A DNA stretch of 64,000 nucleotides from Phytophthora colocasiae. Lineage: Eukaryota; Oomycota; Peronosporomycetes; Peronosporales; Peronosporaceae. The translations under genes were made by a program, and so were the position numbers. Location: NCBI GenBank assembly GCA_018806915.1, contig JAGKQI010000078.1:868001-932000 (forward strand). Reading direction: 5' to 3'. The notes under the pieces are model-generated. The model was not told where the DNA came from. It searched no databases and saw nothing but the letters and a program-made list of their open reading frames with translations. Each line of letters starts with the position of its first letter. Within the stretch, counting starts at the first letter, position 1. Below, piece by piece: positions 1 to 10,223 of this stretch.

Positions 1-705
1 TCGTCTCTCTTGGTCGAATTCTCTTGACACTATATGAAGTTGCAACATCCTCGTGTTGTGGAGCACGCGAGTTTTTGTGTTGGTTTTCCTTACGACGGAG
101 AAACGTCACTTGCCTCTTCAGACCCTCCATTTCTCGCGTCATATTGCGCATTTGGAACTGCAACGCATCCAAATCATTTTGCTGGTCAGACACAAGGCTA
201 GTCATTGCGTTAATCACTTTCGTGACATCTCGTTCATGCCGAGCTTGCTGCTGTTTGTTCAGGTGAAGATCACGGCGGACTACCACGAGCGACTCATAGT
301 TCTGGGACGATTGGACTTGCACTAGAGCTCGAGGCGTATCTGGCAAGCTTGTAGGTGACTCTTGTGCTGAAGACTGCGTACAACTGACGAGATGGGGTTG
401 TGACGTACTGCTCAAGAACTCCTGCTTGTGAGTGTGATGCAGTTGTCCCTTTTCGTGCGTTCTCCAACTCACAAGTGAGAAAGAAGTTGTCTTTAGCGTC
501 GAATTGCACCTAAGACAAAAAAATACAATAAGTAAAAATGTCAAAGAGTTAAATCCTGTATTAATCCCTACCATTTGCAGTGAATCCAGTGTCCTCTGCG
601 TAGATCGATACCTCCCACCGCTGCATCAGTGATCACCTTCCTCTCGTAATCGTAGACCTCTATCGGCCAGAGCAACGGCGTACACGCACTGCGTTTCTTA
701 CTCAT
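1..705 (-). CDS. Partial gene: zinc-finger-like, coiled-coil protein
   Basis: The gene starts at ATG 705 and runs off the left edge. Exon 1 is 705-572. A 62-bp intron (571-510, GTAGGG to TTAG) joins it in frame to exon 2, open from 509 to 1, giving at least 214 residues. Around residues 40-65 there is a W-x-H-C-x-W-C pattern followed by S-W-R-T-H-E, resembling a BED or degenerate C2H2 zinc finger; this is a resemblance, not a firm assignment. A Ser/Gln-rich linker follows, then a probable coiled coil at about residues 125-195 with regular hydrophobic spacing (for example V-I-N-A-M-T-S-L-V). DNA binding is inferred only. The 5' end faces the next gene across 130 bp. The C-terminus is not in the window. 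Confidence 0.6.
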
Positions 706-835
706 CTTCCTCTTCAAGGTGCAAAATGCGGAATGGGAAAAAAAAATAAATCTTCAACTTCAACTTTGGATTCAGAGTGATGGTCACTACTTCAACTTTG
801 AGGTTTCACTTCCACGACTGTTCAACAGTAACAAA
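706..835. promoter_or_regulatory. Short bidirectional promoter region
   Basis: These 130 bp separate two divergent start codons (ATG 705 minus, ATG 836 plus), so both promoters must lie here or overlap the genes. No motif is clear enough to name. Confidence 0.4.
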
Positions 836-3800
836 ATGGCTGGAGTAGCGTATGGAGCACTGAGTTTGGCACAGGTGGAGGAGGAGCTACGTAATGCAGA
901 GGCTTATTTGACAGCTAGTCGAGTGCCGCCTCCTTCACTAGTTGATGAGTTCAACCCGGGTGATATTGACACATCTACGGATGTAAACAGGTTTACACGA
1001 AATGGATCGCAAGATTATGGTTCGTATAGAGCAATTGAAGTTTATTTGACTTTGAGTCTGATTGTGTGTGTGGTGCTTTTAGATGACTCAATTTTCCGTC
1101 GAAAATTGAAGACACGCCCGATACTTTCGGTAGGTTTTTGTGTTTTTTATCGCTCTATTGGTGATGTCAATTAACTCTTTGGCAGGAAGAACGACGTCGT
1201 GAAATTCTGGCTAAATTATCGTCGGAGCGCCAGGCTGTTCTTCGCGGACGTAATGCTGGAGATGCTTTTACGACTGTGAATGCGTCAGAAGAAAACCACT
1301 ACCGGACACCTGAAGAGCGTCATCAACTTGTTCAGAAATTACTCAGTGAGCGGAACATGGAAATGAGCCCACCTATGAGTCCTATTGATGTTGATCGAGG
1401 AAATGAACTGAATGGAGAGTTTCAGCACGAAACACAAAGTGCAGAATCGGATGACGAGATTTATTATGCGTCGGATATACTTGATAGTCAACCTTCTGCT
1501 GATATTCAACCACGTTCAAGACTTGATTTTATTTTCGAAGGAGAGGAAGCGCACCAAGGTTCGGGCTCAGCACATTCATCGGAAGCTTTTCCAACTGAAA
1601 CAGATATGGATTTTTCAGCATTATTGCCTAGCAGCAATAGTGGTGTGGATGAACCAGTGCCATCTTCACTATTTGCAAAACTGCTGAGTCATCAACAAAA
1701 AGATACTATTCCAGCAAGTGAGGGGGTCAATCAGATTAAGGATTCCAATTCGTTTGACGGGAATCACCAGTTTGTTGATACTGTAAGGAGAACAACTGAT
1801 GGTCATGCAGAGGATCCTCCTGAAAATTCGGAAACCGCTGCTTACCTGGATTATCGTCAATCATCAATAAAGAAACCAGCAACTCGAATTGATTTTCTAG
1901 CACAACCTCGGAATCAAACATTTGCTGAGCGCGAGAAACAGCGAATACTACTTGAGATGGAACAGCTTCGTGAATGTACATTTCATCCGAACGTACAGAA
2001 ACCTCCTCGATCAATATCAAAGCCAAAGAACCTAGCCCAAGGCAAGCATCCTGGTATGAGTGAATTTCAGTGGTTAACTCTCAGCCCACGCCAAAAGATA
2101 TTTAGGCAGATGAATGACTCAAAGGAAAACAGTGGCCAAGACGTAATTCAGAGATTGCATTTGGATGGTAACTCACGTTACGACTCACGAGATCGAGCAC
2201 GAGAAGCACTCGAAGCCCAAAAGCTCGAAGAATGTACTTTCAAGCCCAGAATTAACCCGACATCCAAGTCGATGTTCAGCATGGTTGACTACAAGCCCAT
2301 TCACCATCGTGTCTCCGATCTGCAGCGTGCAAAGGTAATTCATGTATCCTTTCCTCTTCTAAATTTCACTTTGCTGATTAGTATTTATGTATTTGGTTAG
2401 GCCGAATATATTGAACGCATTCGCGAGCAGCTTGACCTCGAAGAATGTGGATCGCTACCATTTACACCAGTGATCAATCCTAAGAGCAGAGAGATCGCAG
2501 AGAATAAGCTGGCCGAACGAGAAGCAGAAGGTTATTACCAGCATTCGAAACCCAAGGCCTACGAAGTGACTGACAGGCTTGCAGAAGATGCTGATGCGAT
2601 GGCGGAGAGAAGGTTGGCAACCCAGGAATACGTCGATATGCTGAATGAACAGCCATTTGTACCAAAAATTAGTGAGGTTTCCAAGAAAATTGTGGAGCTC
2701 AAACCTGAATTTCAAATGGATTTCGTTGCACGTCAAGAATATTTTCAATCGCGCGATCAAGAGAAGATGGAAGCCCTCGAAGGATTTTGCGATATGGACT
2801 ACACTCGAGGTGGAAAGCTCACGTTTAAACCAGATATTGGTAATGCTGAAGGAGTACTAAAGCATTTGCGACCTGAACGAAGTACCGAAAGCAGTCAGCA
2901 AAAATTATATCGACTCACGTATAATGATCAACGAGAAGTAGAGCTGAAGAAACAGCGTCTACGTGAGGAACAGTACGGGAAGTACAGCTTCAAACCGGAA
3001 ATTAACCCTGTTTCCAAAGCGCTAGGAAGATCGTCGACGTTGGATGAGCTCTCACATCCAATTATTGGCCTTCAACAAGACCCTCCCGACTCAAAACCTC
3101 TTGAACGAACCGATTCATCGACGTCGAGGGTTGCATTGCGACAATATTTTGCTAACAAGCGCTTTAGGTCACGTGTTGCTCTCGAGATGGAGGAGGCGAG
3201 TAAGGCTGAATGCACTTTTCAGCCAAATCTGGTTGCATCCAAACCTCGGAATGGCAGTGCGAGCACAAGCAAGTTGTACAACAGAGAACCACGATCAAGA
3301 ACTAAACTAGAATGGCAATCAGAGAATCTTCTTCATCTCATCGAGGCGGAACGGCAGAAGAAAGCCGACGACATCGAGGCAAAACGGAATGTCCAGGAGT
3401 TGAAGGAGTTAGAGGAATGTACATTTCAACCGAACTTGAACAAGCCAAGGCGAAAAGGAAAATTGTCGAGCAAAGGATTACCTTCTCCTCCACGTGATAG
3501 TAGCGCCGAAGAGGTTAGTACTGTGTTTTTAGGTGGTTTGAAGAATTGGTCTCTGACTTCCCATGCATTTATTACAGAAACCCGTCATTGTTCGCGGACT
3601 TGGCCGCTTTCTAGAGTTAAAAGACCTTGCTCGAAAGCAGCAAGCAGAGCAGAAACAGCGGGAACAAAAGGTATTTGCACCGAATTCATCCTACGAACCT
3701 CGTAGCTATACGGTACCGAAGCCCTTCAAGTTGTCTGAATCCAGCAAAGACTCGATCAAGCGACGACTAAAGGTTCGTGAGGAAATGCGAGCAAAGGAGC

Positions 3801-3877
3801 GCCAAGAGTGCACATTTAAACCGCAGACTGTATCATCACAGAGCCGACGTGTCCTGCAAAATATGCTGAACAATTGA
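836..3877 (+). CDS. ECTFxP-repeat, charged helical protein (951 aa)
   Basis: Four exons: 836-1129, 1186-2334, 2401-3513, 3578-3877, with introns of 56, 66 and 64 bp that all keep frame. ATG 836 was chosen because it has an A at -3 and no upstream in-frame ATG. After an acidic, Ser-rich N-terminal third, the protein carries at least six copies of a short motif, E-C-T-F-[HKQ]-P-x-[ILV], often followed by N-P-x-S-K. Degenerate versions also occur (KYSFKPEINP, LTFKPDIG). The copies are separated by Lys/Glu/Arg-rich helices, so the protein is probably elongated. I do not recognise a named family. Similar Cys-Thr-Phe-x-Pro repeats occur, as I recall, in protist cytoskeletal or flagellar proteins, so a cytoskeletal role is a guess. 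Its 3' end converges with the next gene, 50 bp away. Confidence 0.8.
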
Positions 3878-3927
3878 ATCAGAGGTAGTCATGGCTAATA
3901 AGTTTTGTATTGAATCGCACCAAATAC

Positions 3928-4926
3928 TTAATTAATGGACACATCGAATGACCAGTGTTCTTCTGTGAATGCAGGCTTTCGGCACAGCGGACACGTCGTG
4001 CTGGTGTTAAACCAGTCAATGACACAGTCTTCGTGGAAAAGGTGCGAGCACGGGAGCTTCACCATTCTATCGTCAACGACGTCGTCTTCTTCGTCATAGT
4101 CATTTAGACAAATGCAACAAGTGCGTTCCTTGCAGTCTGAAGTCGCGTTCTGACCCACTTCGACATCTTCCAACGCCAATACTGCAGCAGTTTGACGGCG
4201 GTTGATCTCTTTCTGTTCCGGAGGAATGACCATAAACTCCTCAAGAACCTTCAGGATCTCGCTTAGATTCGTAAACGCTCGAGTGTTTCGCGACTGAGTA
4301 TCATGCAGGAACACCGAGATGTCCGTGTAAGCGTCGAGCATTTTGCGCACGAATTGCTGTAGCTTAGTCTGTCGCTCTTTGACAATAGAAACAGTGTCGC
4401 AACGCATGTGCTTGCGTGGAAACGTGGGGATTTCAAGCGCCGGTAGCAATAGTGCTGCTGCCAATGCGAACTCCTTGCACTGCAATCGCTTCGTGTCGTT
4501 ATGGAACTGCAGATCCCACTTCTGCAAGAGCTTGAGCAACGTTTGACGGAAGTAGAAGAACTCCGAGTAGCGTTTGACAAGGGTCCACTCGCCGGCGTCA
4601 GCGAAGCGTGCGGTACTGCGGATCTGCAGCTTGTAGATTGTAAACTTGATAGTCTCATAGTGCAGCACAGCTGTCAGTGTGTTGGTTTGGATCTCCATCT
4701 TGTCCATGTCATGATGGCGGGCCATGAGTAGGCGACGTGATGGACCATCCAGCTCGTCAATGGACAGTGGTGAAGTCGTGGAGCTCACGGTGGGGCTAGC
4801 GAGAGCGGAGGATCGGGACGGCATCGTGGTGAGGAAATGGTAGCGAGGTCTTGAGGGCGGAGCCACTTGAGACGGAGGCGGCAGATTGAGAAGTGAAGGC
4901 TGGCGTGGCGGTGCAGCAGGTGACAT
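3928..4926 (-). CDS. PX domain plus RING-H2 finger protein (332 aa)
   Basis: Single exon from ATG 4926. The Pro/Ser-rich N-terminus (about 80 residues) looks disordered. A PX-like domain follows at about residues 85-220: a beta region, then VKRYSEFFYFRQTL, then a Pro-containing stretch and P-R-K-H, the usual positions for phosphoinositide contacts. The C-terminus has a clear RING-H2 finger at about residues 271-315 (C-C-I-C-L, then L-P-C-S-H-L-F-H-E-D-C, then C-P-L-C-R-K). RING-H2 domains normally act as E3 ubiquitin ligases and PX domains bind PI3P membranes, so a ligase acting on endosomes is inferred. A second ATG lies about 34 codons downstream at M-P-S-R-S-S. It converges with the ECTF-repeat gene. 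Confidence 0.88.
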   Translation of the reverse strand: MSPAAPPRQPSLLNLPPPSQVAPPSRPRYHFLTTMPSRSSALASPTVSSTTSPLSIDELDGPSRRLLMARHHDMDKMEIQTNTLTAVLHYETIKFTIYKLQIRSTARFADAGEWTLVKRYSEFFYFRQTLLKLLQKWDLQFHNDTKRLQCKEFALAAALLLPALEIPTFPRKHMRCDTVSIVKERQTKLQQFVRKMLDAYTDISVFLHDTQSRNTRAFTNLSEILKVLEEFMVIPPEQKEINRRQTAAVLALEDVEVGQNATSDCKERTCCICLNDYDEEDDVVDDRMVKLPCSHLFHEDCVIDWFNTSTTCPLCRKPAFTEEHWSFDVSIN

Positions 4927-5643
4927 AGGTGAGCTTCAACCTGTGTATTATGATAAAAGTGAATTTTAGATACCTGGTGAATGAGCTTTATATTTACTTT
5001 GTATCCATATATGTTTTGATGTCATATATTTTTGTATCGCCATAATCTCCATAAAAGAATTATATAAGGTTTAAGTGTCTGGGATGGGTTTCTGCGACGA
5101 AGAAAAAAGAATCCAGCTTGATCTTGTATGGTATAGTGGTTTCAAGTAATTATGTTTTGTACCATCATCATGTTTTAAACAGTTTTACTGAAAGTAAGTA
5201 TGGCTCAAAATCCTGCGTGCTGATTGGGGTTCTTTTTCTTTGAGGTGATGCGTCGGCGCATGGTTATGCAACGCACGATCGTAGGTAGCCAGCCATTTAT
5301 GAGGTCAGCAAAGAATGAGGAATGCTTTCTGCTGTAGCATCCTCTACACGTTGCCTTTTATGGATTTGAAGTAGTGTTTCAGCTCCCATGCTGCTTGCTG
5401 TCATCGCAAAACAAAGCTCATTAATTTCCTGTGAGGGAAACCTGACTATATAAGTATCCAGGACCCCCGCACAACCTTGATGTGTCCACAAGGCGAATGT
5501 TGCAGTTGACTGTATCTTTGATACAAGCAGCATCTTCGGTCGGTGATTCCCACCTTCCGTACAGGTCAAAGTCACGTTGCTTTGCGTTATTTACATTAAC
5601 ACTCATTATTCACCTCAACTTCCAGGTCTCAGCTTTCATCAAC
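4927..5643. other. Intergenic stretch, AT-richer, no firm gene
   Basis: It lies between the PX-RING start and the acyl-CoA dehydrogenase fusion stop. A 61-codon minus-strand frame (5606-5421) starting M-S-V-N-V-N-N and an overlapping frame (5575-5297) look mildly protein-like, but I could not join them by a plausible intron. They may be a small gene or a relic. Confidence 0.3.
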
Positions 5644-8046
5644 TTACAGCTTGGACTGGCTCAGCTCGAGCTTCGCGATGGTGCGCATGTGCACCTCGTC
5701 TGGTCCATCAGCGATACGCAGTGTCCGCAGTGCAGCGTACAGATACGACAGGATAAAGTCCTGCCCCACGCCAGCAGCTCCGTGGATCTGAATGGCGCGA
5801 TCGCACACGTCCAGCGCCATGTTGGGTGCCACGATCTTAATCATAGCGATAGCTTGCTGTGCGACCTTGTTGCCGCGCTTGTCCATCTGATGCGCAGCCT
5901 GCAGCGTCAACAAACGCGCGCTGTCCACCTCACAACGAGACTTAGCGATCTGAGAACACACGAGCGGGTTCTCAGCCAGTAGCTGCTTGAAGGCTGTACG
6001 TGTCTTGGCACGCTGCACCGTCAGCTCCAAGCAGCGCTCAGCAGCTCCGATCGCGCGCATGCAATGGTGGATACGCCCAGGTCCGAGACGCGCCTGAGCG
6101 ATCTCAAAGCCGCGACCTTCACCAAGCAAAACATTGCTGAACGGGACACGGACGTCCTTGAAAAGCATCTCCATGTGGCCATGCGGTGCGTCATCGTAGC
6201 CGAACACTTGCATGGGCTTGACGACCTGGACGCCAGGCGCGTCCATTGGCACGAGAATCATCGACTGCTGCTTGAACACGCTCTCGTTCGTTCGTTCTGC
6301 GTGCTTCCCCATCAGCACAATGATCTTGCAACGAGGGTCACCTGCTCCAGAGATGTAGAACTTGTGACCATTGATAACGTACTCCTGACGCTCTTCGTCA
6401 CGCACAATACTCGTTTCGATGTTCGTAGCATCTGAAGAAGCCACGCGCTTCTCCGTCATGGCGAAGCAAGAACGGATGTCACCCTTAAGCAGTGGAACAA
6501 GCCATTTGTGCTTCTGCTCCACAGTGCAGAAGCGAGTGAGGATCTCCATGTTGCCAGTGTCGGGGGCCGAGCAGTTAAACACTTCAGGCGCCAATACGAG
6601 GGAACGGCCCATCACTTCACACATGAGGCCGTATTCAAGGTTCGTCAAGTCTCCACCGTAGTTAACATCTGGGCCCTTTCCATCCAGCGCCGGCACCACA
6701 CACTCAGGCAGGAAAAGGTTCCAGAGTCCCAATGCTTTGGCTTCGGCCTTCAGCTCCTCAATAATAGGCGGTACAACCTCCCACACGCGTCCTTCCTCAC
6801 GAGCCTTGGCAATTTGGGCAATGTGCACGTATTCAGCAGGATACACGCGGCTTTGGCAGAACTTCAACAGTTTCTTGTAGATTTCCAAGGCGTGTGGACG
6901 GATCGGGAACGGTAGAATGTGCTCCAGCTCAGGCTCAGGGTAGATATCTGCCGACGCGTCCGTGATTTGACTAGTCATTGCCAGTAGGCGATCCATTGTC
7001 GTCTTAGCACACGCAGCATTAGCCGACGACGCGTTGCCCAGTAGTGCACGGGCGTAAACACCATGGCAAATGGCAGCAAAGCGGTAGATACCCATTCCCA
7101 TAAAGAAGTTCCACGTCTGCGTGTTGAGTGGGAAACGTTTGGCGCGTCGACAGTATCCGAGCAACATTTCACTCTCAGATGGGATTCCGAGCTTCTTCAA
7201 CGGGACATCTGCCAGTCCCGGAGTCATAATAGTGTTCGAGTTGTCACTAGGGTTCCTGTACGCTGAAGCCAATGTAGCCACATCAGCGAAAGGATTGCCA
7301 ATAGTACACAACTCCCAGTCCAAGATGGCCAGTACACGGGGCTCCGTCGGGTGAAAGATCACATTGTCGATACGGAAGTCTCCATGAACGATACTGGCTC
7401 CTCCCTCCGCTGTAGCCTTCTCCGCCTCGTCAGCATTTTTCTCCAGCCAATGCTGAAGCTCCTTCATCTTAGGGTTTTCCTTCACTCCAGCATCAGTAAA
7501 CACCTTCTGGCCCCCTTCCACTTGTCGACTCCAACGAGCCACAACACGGTGGCAGTATTTCTCCGGACGACCGAAATCCTCCAGTCCGATCTTCCTGTAG
7601 TCCACTTCGTGCAACTTAACCAGTGCATCCACTGCCGAGCTGTACATGGCGTACCGGTACATTGGTTTAATACCAGGAAGCGACGGGTCTTGGAAGATAC
7701 GGCCATGCACGTATTCCATGAGGTAGAACGGTGTGCCAATGACCTTCGGGTCCTCACACAGTAGAACCGCACGAGGCACAGGCACTTCCGAGTGCTCCAG
7801 AGCCTTCAAAACCCGATACTCACGCTCCACCGCATGAGCAGAAGGCAAGATCTTGCCGTGTGGCTTCTTACGTAGCACCCACTTGGCACCAGACCCTGTC
7901 ATTGTCACGAGGTACGTAGGGTTCGATTGGCCGTGCTGGAACTGGCGAATGGACGAGATTTCCCCATGGGAAGCGCCCAGACGCGAGTGGATGTAGGCGG
8001 TTAAGCCGGGGGCGTCCAGCGCCTGGCGAACATCTTGCTGCGTCAT
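5644..8046 (-). CDS. ACAD11: ACAD10/11-type aminoglycoside-phosphotransferase-like/acyl-CoA dehydrogenase fusion
   Basis: Single exon, 800 residues from ATG 8046, matching the usual ~780 aa of animal ACAD11. Residues about 1-360 form an APH-type kinase fold: the phosphate-binding GQSNPTYL stretch, the catalytic HGDFRIDN and metal-binding [10 protein letters not shown]. Residues about 390-800 form an acyl-CoA dehydrogenase with the FAD/acyl-CoA signature C-F-A-M-T-E, the D-A-P-G-V-Q-V region and the C-terminal helix bundle [10 protein letters not shown]. Family members oxidise long or 4-hydroxy acyl-CoAs, the APH part priming hydroxy substrates by phosphorylation. The last three residues are SKL, a canonical PTS1, so peroxisomal import is likely. 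The next gene upstream on the same strand is a short-chain acyl-CoA dehydrogenase, suggesting a fatty-acid oxidation pair. Confidence 0.93.
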   Translation of the reverse strand: MTQQDVRQALDAPGLTAYIHSRLGASHGEISSIRQFQHGQSNPTYLVTMTGSGAKWVLRKKPHGKILPSAHAVEREYRVLKALEHSEVPVPRAVLLCEDPKVIGTPFYLMEYVHGRIFQDPSLPGIKPMYRYAMYSSAVDALVKLHEVDYRKIGLEDFGRPEKYCHRVVARWSRQVEGGQKVFTDAGVKENPKMKELQHWLEKNADEAEKATAEGGASIVHGDFRIDNVIFHPTEPRVLAILDWELCTIGNPFADVATLASAYRNPSDNSNTIMTPGLADVPLKKLGIPSESEMLLGYCRRAKRFPLNTQTWNFFMGMGIYRFAAICHGVYARALLGNASSANAACAKTTMDRLLAMTSQITDASADIYPEPELEHILPFPIRPHALEIYKKLLKFCQSRVYPAEYVHIAQIAKAREEGRVWEVVPPIIEELKAEAKALGLWNLFLPECVVPALDGKGPDVNYGGDLTNLEYGLMCEVMGRSLVLAPEVFNCSAPDTGNMEILTRFCTVEQKHKWLVPLLKGDIRSCFAMTEKRVASSDATNIETSIVRDEERQEYVINGHKFYISGAGDPRCKIIVLMGKHAERTNESVFKQQSMILVPMDAPGVQVVKPMQVFGYDDAPHGHMEMLFKDVRVPFSNVLLGEGRGFEIAQARLGPGRIHHCMRAIGAAERCLELTVQRAKTRTAFKQLLAENPLVCSQIAKSRCEVDSARLLTLQAAHQMDKRGNKVAQQAIAMIKIVAPNMALDVCDRAIQIHGAAGVGQDFILSYLYAALRTLRIADGPDEVHMRTIAKLELSQSKL

Positions 8047-8440
8047 GGAGAAGCGGAGTCTGCACTAGTGATGCAATTACAGAATGAAGTTGAAAAAGTG
8101 TGTGGTTGACTGAATGGATATGGTTTTGAAAATAGATGTGTTGTTTATATATATACATAGGATCATACAGGATATGTAGTTAAAGGGAGTTTTAATTAAA
8201 GAGGAAACGATACACGTGCTTCGGTAGTTTTGATTGGATTAGTTAGATATGGAGGTATGAGATTTGACGGGTATGGAGCTGTTGCGTAAACGTTTCCAGG
8301 TCAACTTCAACGTGAAGTGGTGCTTACGTCGAATAGTAACGAGAGAGACCGACGTGCAGGTCAAGATGAACGTCAAGTAGATCGTTTGGTATCAGTTGAA
8401 TTAATGGTCGGCATCTTAGTAGACGCAAACTACTGATAGT
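8047..8440. other. Intergenic stretch with two spaced 21-bp repeats
   Basis: This holds the promoter of the ACAD11-like gene and the 3' flank of the next gene. Two 21-bp copies beginning AGGTCAA (8298-8318 and 8358-8378) match at 17 of 21 positions and are exactly 60 bp apart. The first contains the hairpin ACTTCA-ACG-TGAAGT. Their role is unknown. Confidence 0.5.
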
Positions 8441-9834
8441 TTAGTTGGTCTCGTTGAACTCCTTGTTGAGAGCACCTCCAATGACCAGGTGCATGATCTC
8501 GGATGTTCCTTCGTAGATCTCCGTGATACGCGCGTCACGGTAGTGGCGCTCAGCAGGCATCTCCGACACGTAACCCATACCGCCCAGCACTTGAATGGCC
8601 TGGTGGGAGCACATCGTGGCAGCTTCCGAGGCTTTGAGCTTCGCCATGGCCGCCAGTTTAGTGAACGGTCTGCCAGCGTCCTTCTCCACTGCAGCCTTCC
8701 ACGTCAGCAGCCGAGCAGCTTCGATCTCTGTAGCCATCTTCGACAATTTGGTCTGGATAATAGGGTTCTTGGCTAGGGGAACGCCAAACGTTTTGCGGGT
8801 CTGCGCATAGGCGATCGCACAGTCGTACGAAGCCTGAGCGATACCCAAAGCCTGCGACGCAATGCCGATACGACCCGAGTCCAGCGTGATCATTGCGATC
8901 TTGAATCCGTCGCCTTCCTTGCCGAGAAGATTCTCCTTGGGGATCTCAACGTCCTCAAAGATGAGGTTTCCAGTGCTAGAACCACGGATTCCCAGCTTGT
9001 CCTCCTTCTTACCCAGTGAGAAGCCGGGAGCATTAGTTGGCACAAGGAAGGCGCTAATGCCCTTGTGCTTCAGTGACTTATCCGTGGTCGCGAACACGAT
9101 CGCCTGGTCAGCGTCGTGAGCATTGGTGATCCACGCCTTGGTACCGTTAAGCACGTATCCCTTGTCCGTAGAGCGTGCCGTGGTTGAAGCAGCACCTGCG
9201 TCGCTGCCGTTGCCTGGTTCACTCAGTCCAAAGCATCCAAGCTTCTGTCCACTGGCGTAAGGCGTCAAGTGCTTCTCCTTCTGTTCGGGTGTCCCGAACT
9301 TGTCGAGTGGCGCGCAGTACAGCGACTACAACAATAACAACAGGGTTAGTCTGCGGATAAAAATTAAATAAAACTACTGACGCACATTGTTCACGGACAT
9401 AATGACGCCCGTAGTAGCACAGCCACGACTGATCTCCTCCATGGCGATAGCGTAGGCCAAGTAGTCAAGGCCTGCACCACCGTACTCGTCGTCAATGGCG
9501 ACACCCATCAGTCCCATCTCTCCGATCTCCTTGACCTGCTGGGCCGGGAACTTGTGCTCCTTGTCCAATTCTCCAGCGATAGGCTTCAGGTTTTTGGACG
9601 CATATTGTTGACACATATCACGGAGCATGACGTGCTCCTCTGGTAGAGTGGATAGAAAGCCAATAGAGCGCGTCTGGGTGCCACTAGCGCAAAAGATACG
9701 TTAGAATTGGTGTAACATTTGCAGTTTTGCAGCTTTAAAAGATCGAACAACGAGGTTATCAGATGCAATACATACGCATGCTTGAAAGCTGAGGAAGAGG
9801 CTGCAACAACGCGTTGCAGAGGCTTGGAGAACAT
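8441..9834 (-). CDS. ACADS: Short-chain (butyryl-CoA) acyl-CoA dehydrogenase, mitochondrial
   Basis: Three exons: 9834-9776, 9683-9386 and 9325-8441, with introns of 92 bp (GTATGT donor) and 60 bp (GTGCGT donor), giving 413 residues, the normal SCAD length. The N-terminus ([10 protein letters not shown], then Ser/Ala/Lys-rich) fits a mitochondrial presequence. The second splice restores the family sequence V-I-M-S-V-N-N-S-L-Y. Visible signatures are [19 protein letters not shown], the Q-V-L-G-G-M-G-Y helix and the catalytic-base region [13 protein letters not shown]. It catalyses the first, FAD-dependent step of beta-oxidation of short acyl-CoAs in the mitochondrial matrix. It lies immediately upstream of the ACAD11-like gene on the same strand. 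Confidence 0.93.
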
Positions 9835-9880
9835 AATGGAGCTGACCTAGAGACGTATTCCTGTGCGGGCGGTGGCGAAA

Positions 9881-9891
9881 GGTACAATGAG
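9881..9891 (-). promoter_or_regulatory. Possible oomycete initiator (Inr-like) element
   Basis: On the minus strand this reads CTCATTGTACC, followed by TTT, 47 bases upstream of ATG 9834. It resembles the oomycete Inr consensus (CTCATTYBNCAWTTT-like) and lies at a usual distance. This is a pattern match only. Confidence 0.35.
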
Positions 9892-10223
9892 GTAGGGTCG
9901 ACGTCAGCGGATCAGTTCGTGGAGGTTCTGAAGTTTTCAAATCTAATTATATTTAGCAGGTGTTCAATTGTATGAATAATGAGAGGGTAGTAATTGGCTT
10001 GATTTTGGTGGGGAAACGACCCTGCTTTGCAACATTGAAGTCCTAATATCAGGATATAGAGATTATCATATATTGAGGATTAATCGTCGGGTCGATTTCA
10101 AAATGTTGACGTGTAACTGTACCATTCCGACGGTACAGTGTTGACGTTGAAGTGGAGATGGTACAGTAGTTGTACAAATACCGTTTGTGTTGCTCCTACA
10201 ATACTACTCGTGGCTAAGAGTGC
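9892..10223. other. Intergenic stretch with a perfect 8-bp inverted repeat
   Basis: This lies upstream of ACADS and downstream of the GRK-like gene. ACTGTACC (10116-10123) and GGTACAGT (10132-10139) form an inverted repeat with an 8-nt spacer, flanked on both sides by direct copies of TGTTGACGT. It may be a protein-binding site. No gene is seen. Confidence 0.45.

Noticed and set aside
8298..8378. AGGTCA motifs as nuclear-receptor half-sites
   Set aside because: Oomycetes are not known to have nuclear receptors, so the animal reading does not apply. Kept only as spaced repeats.
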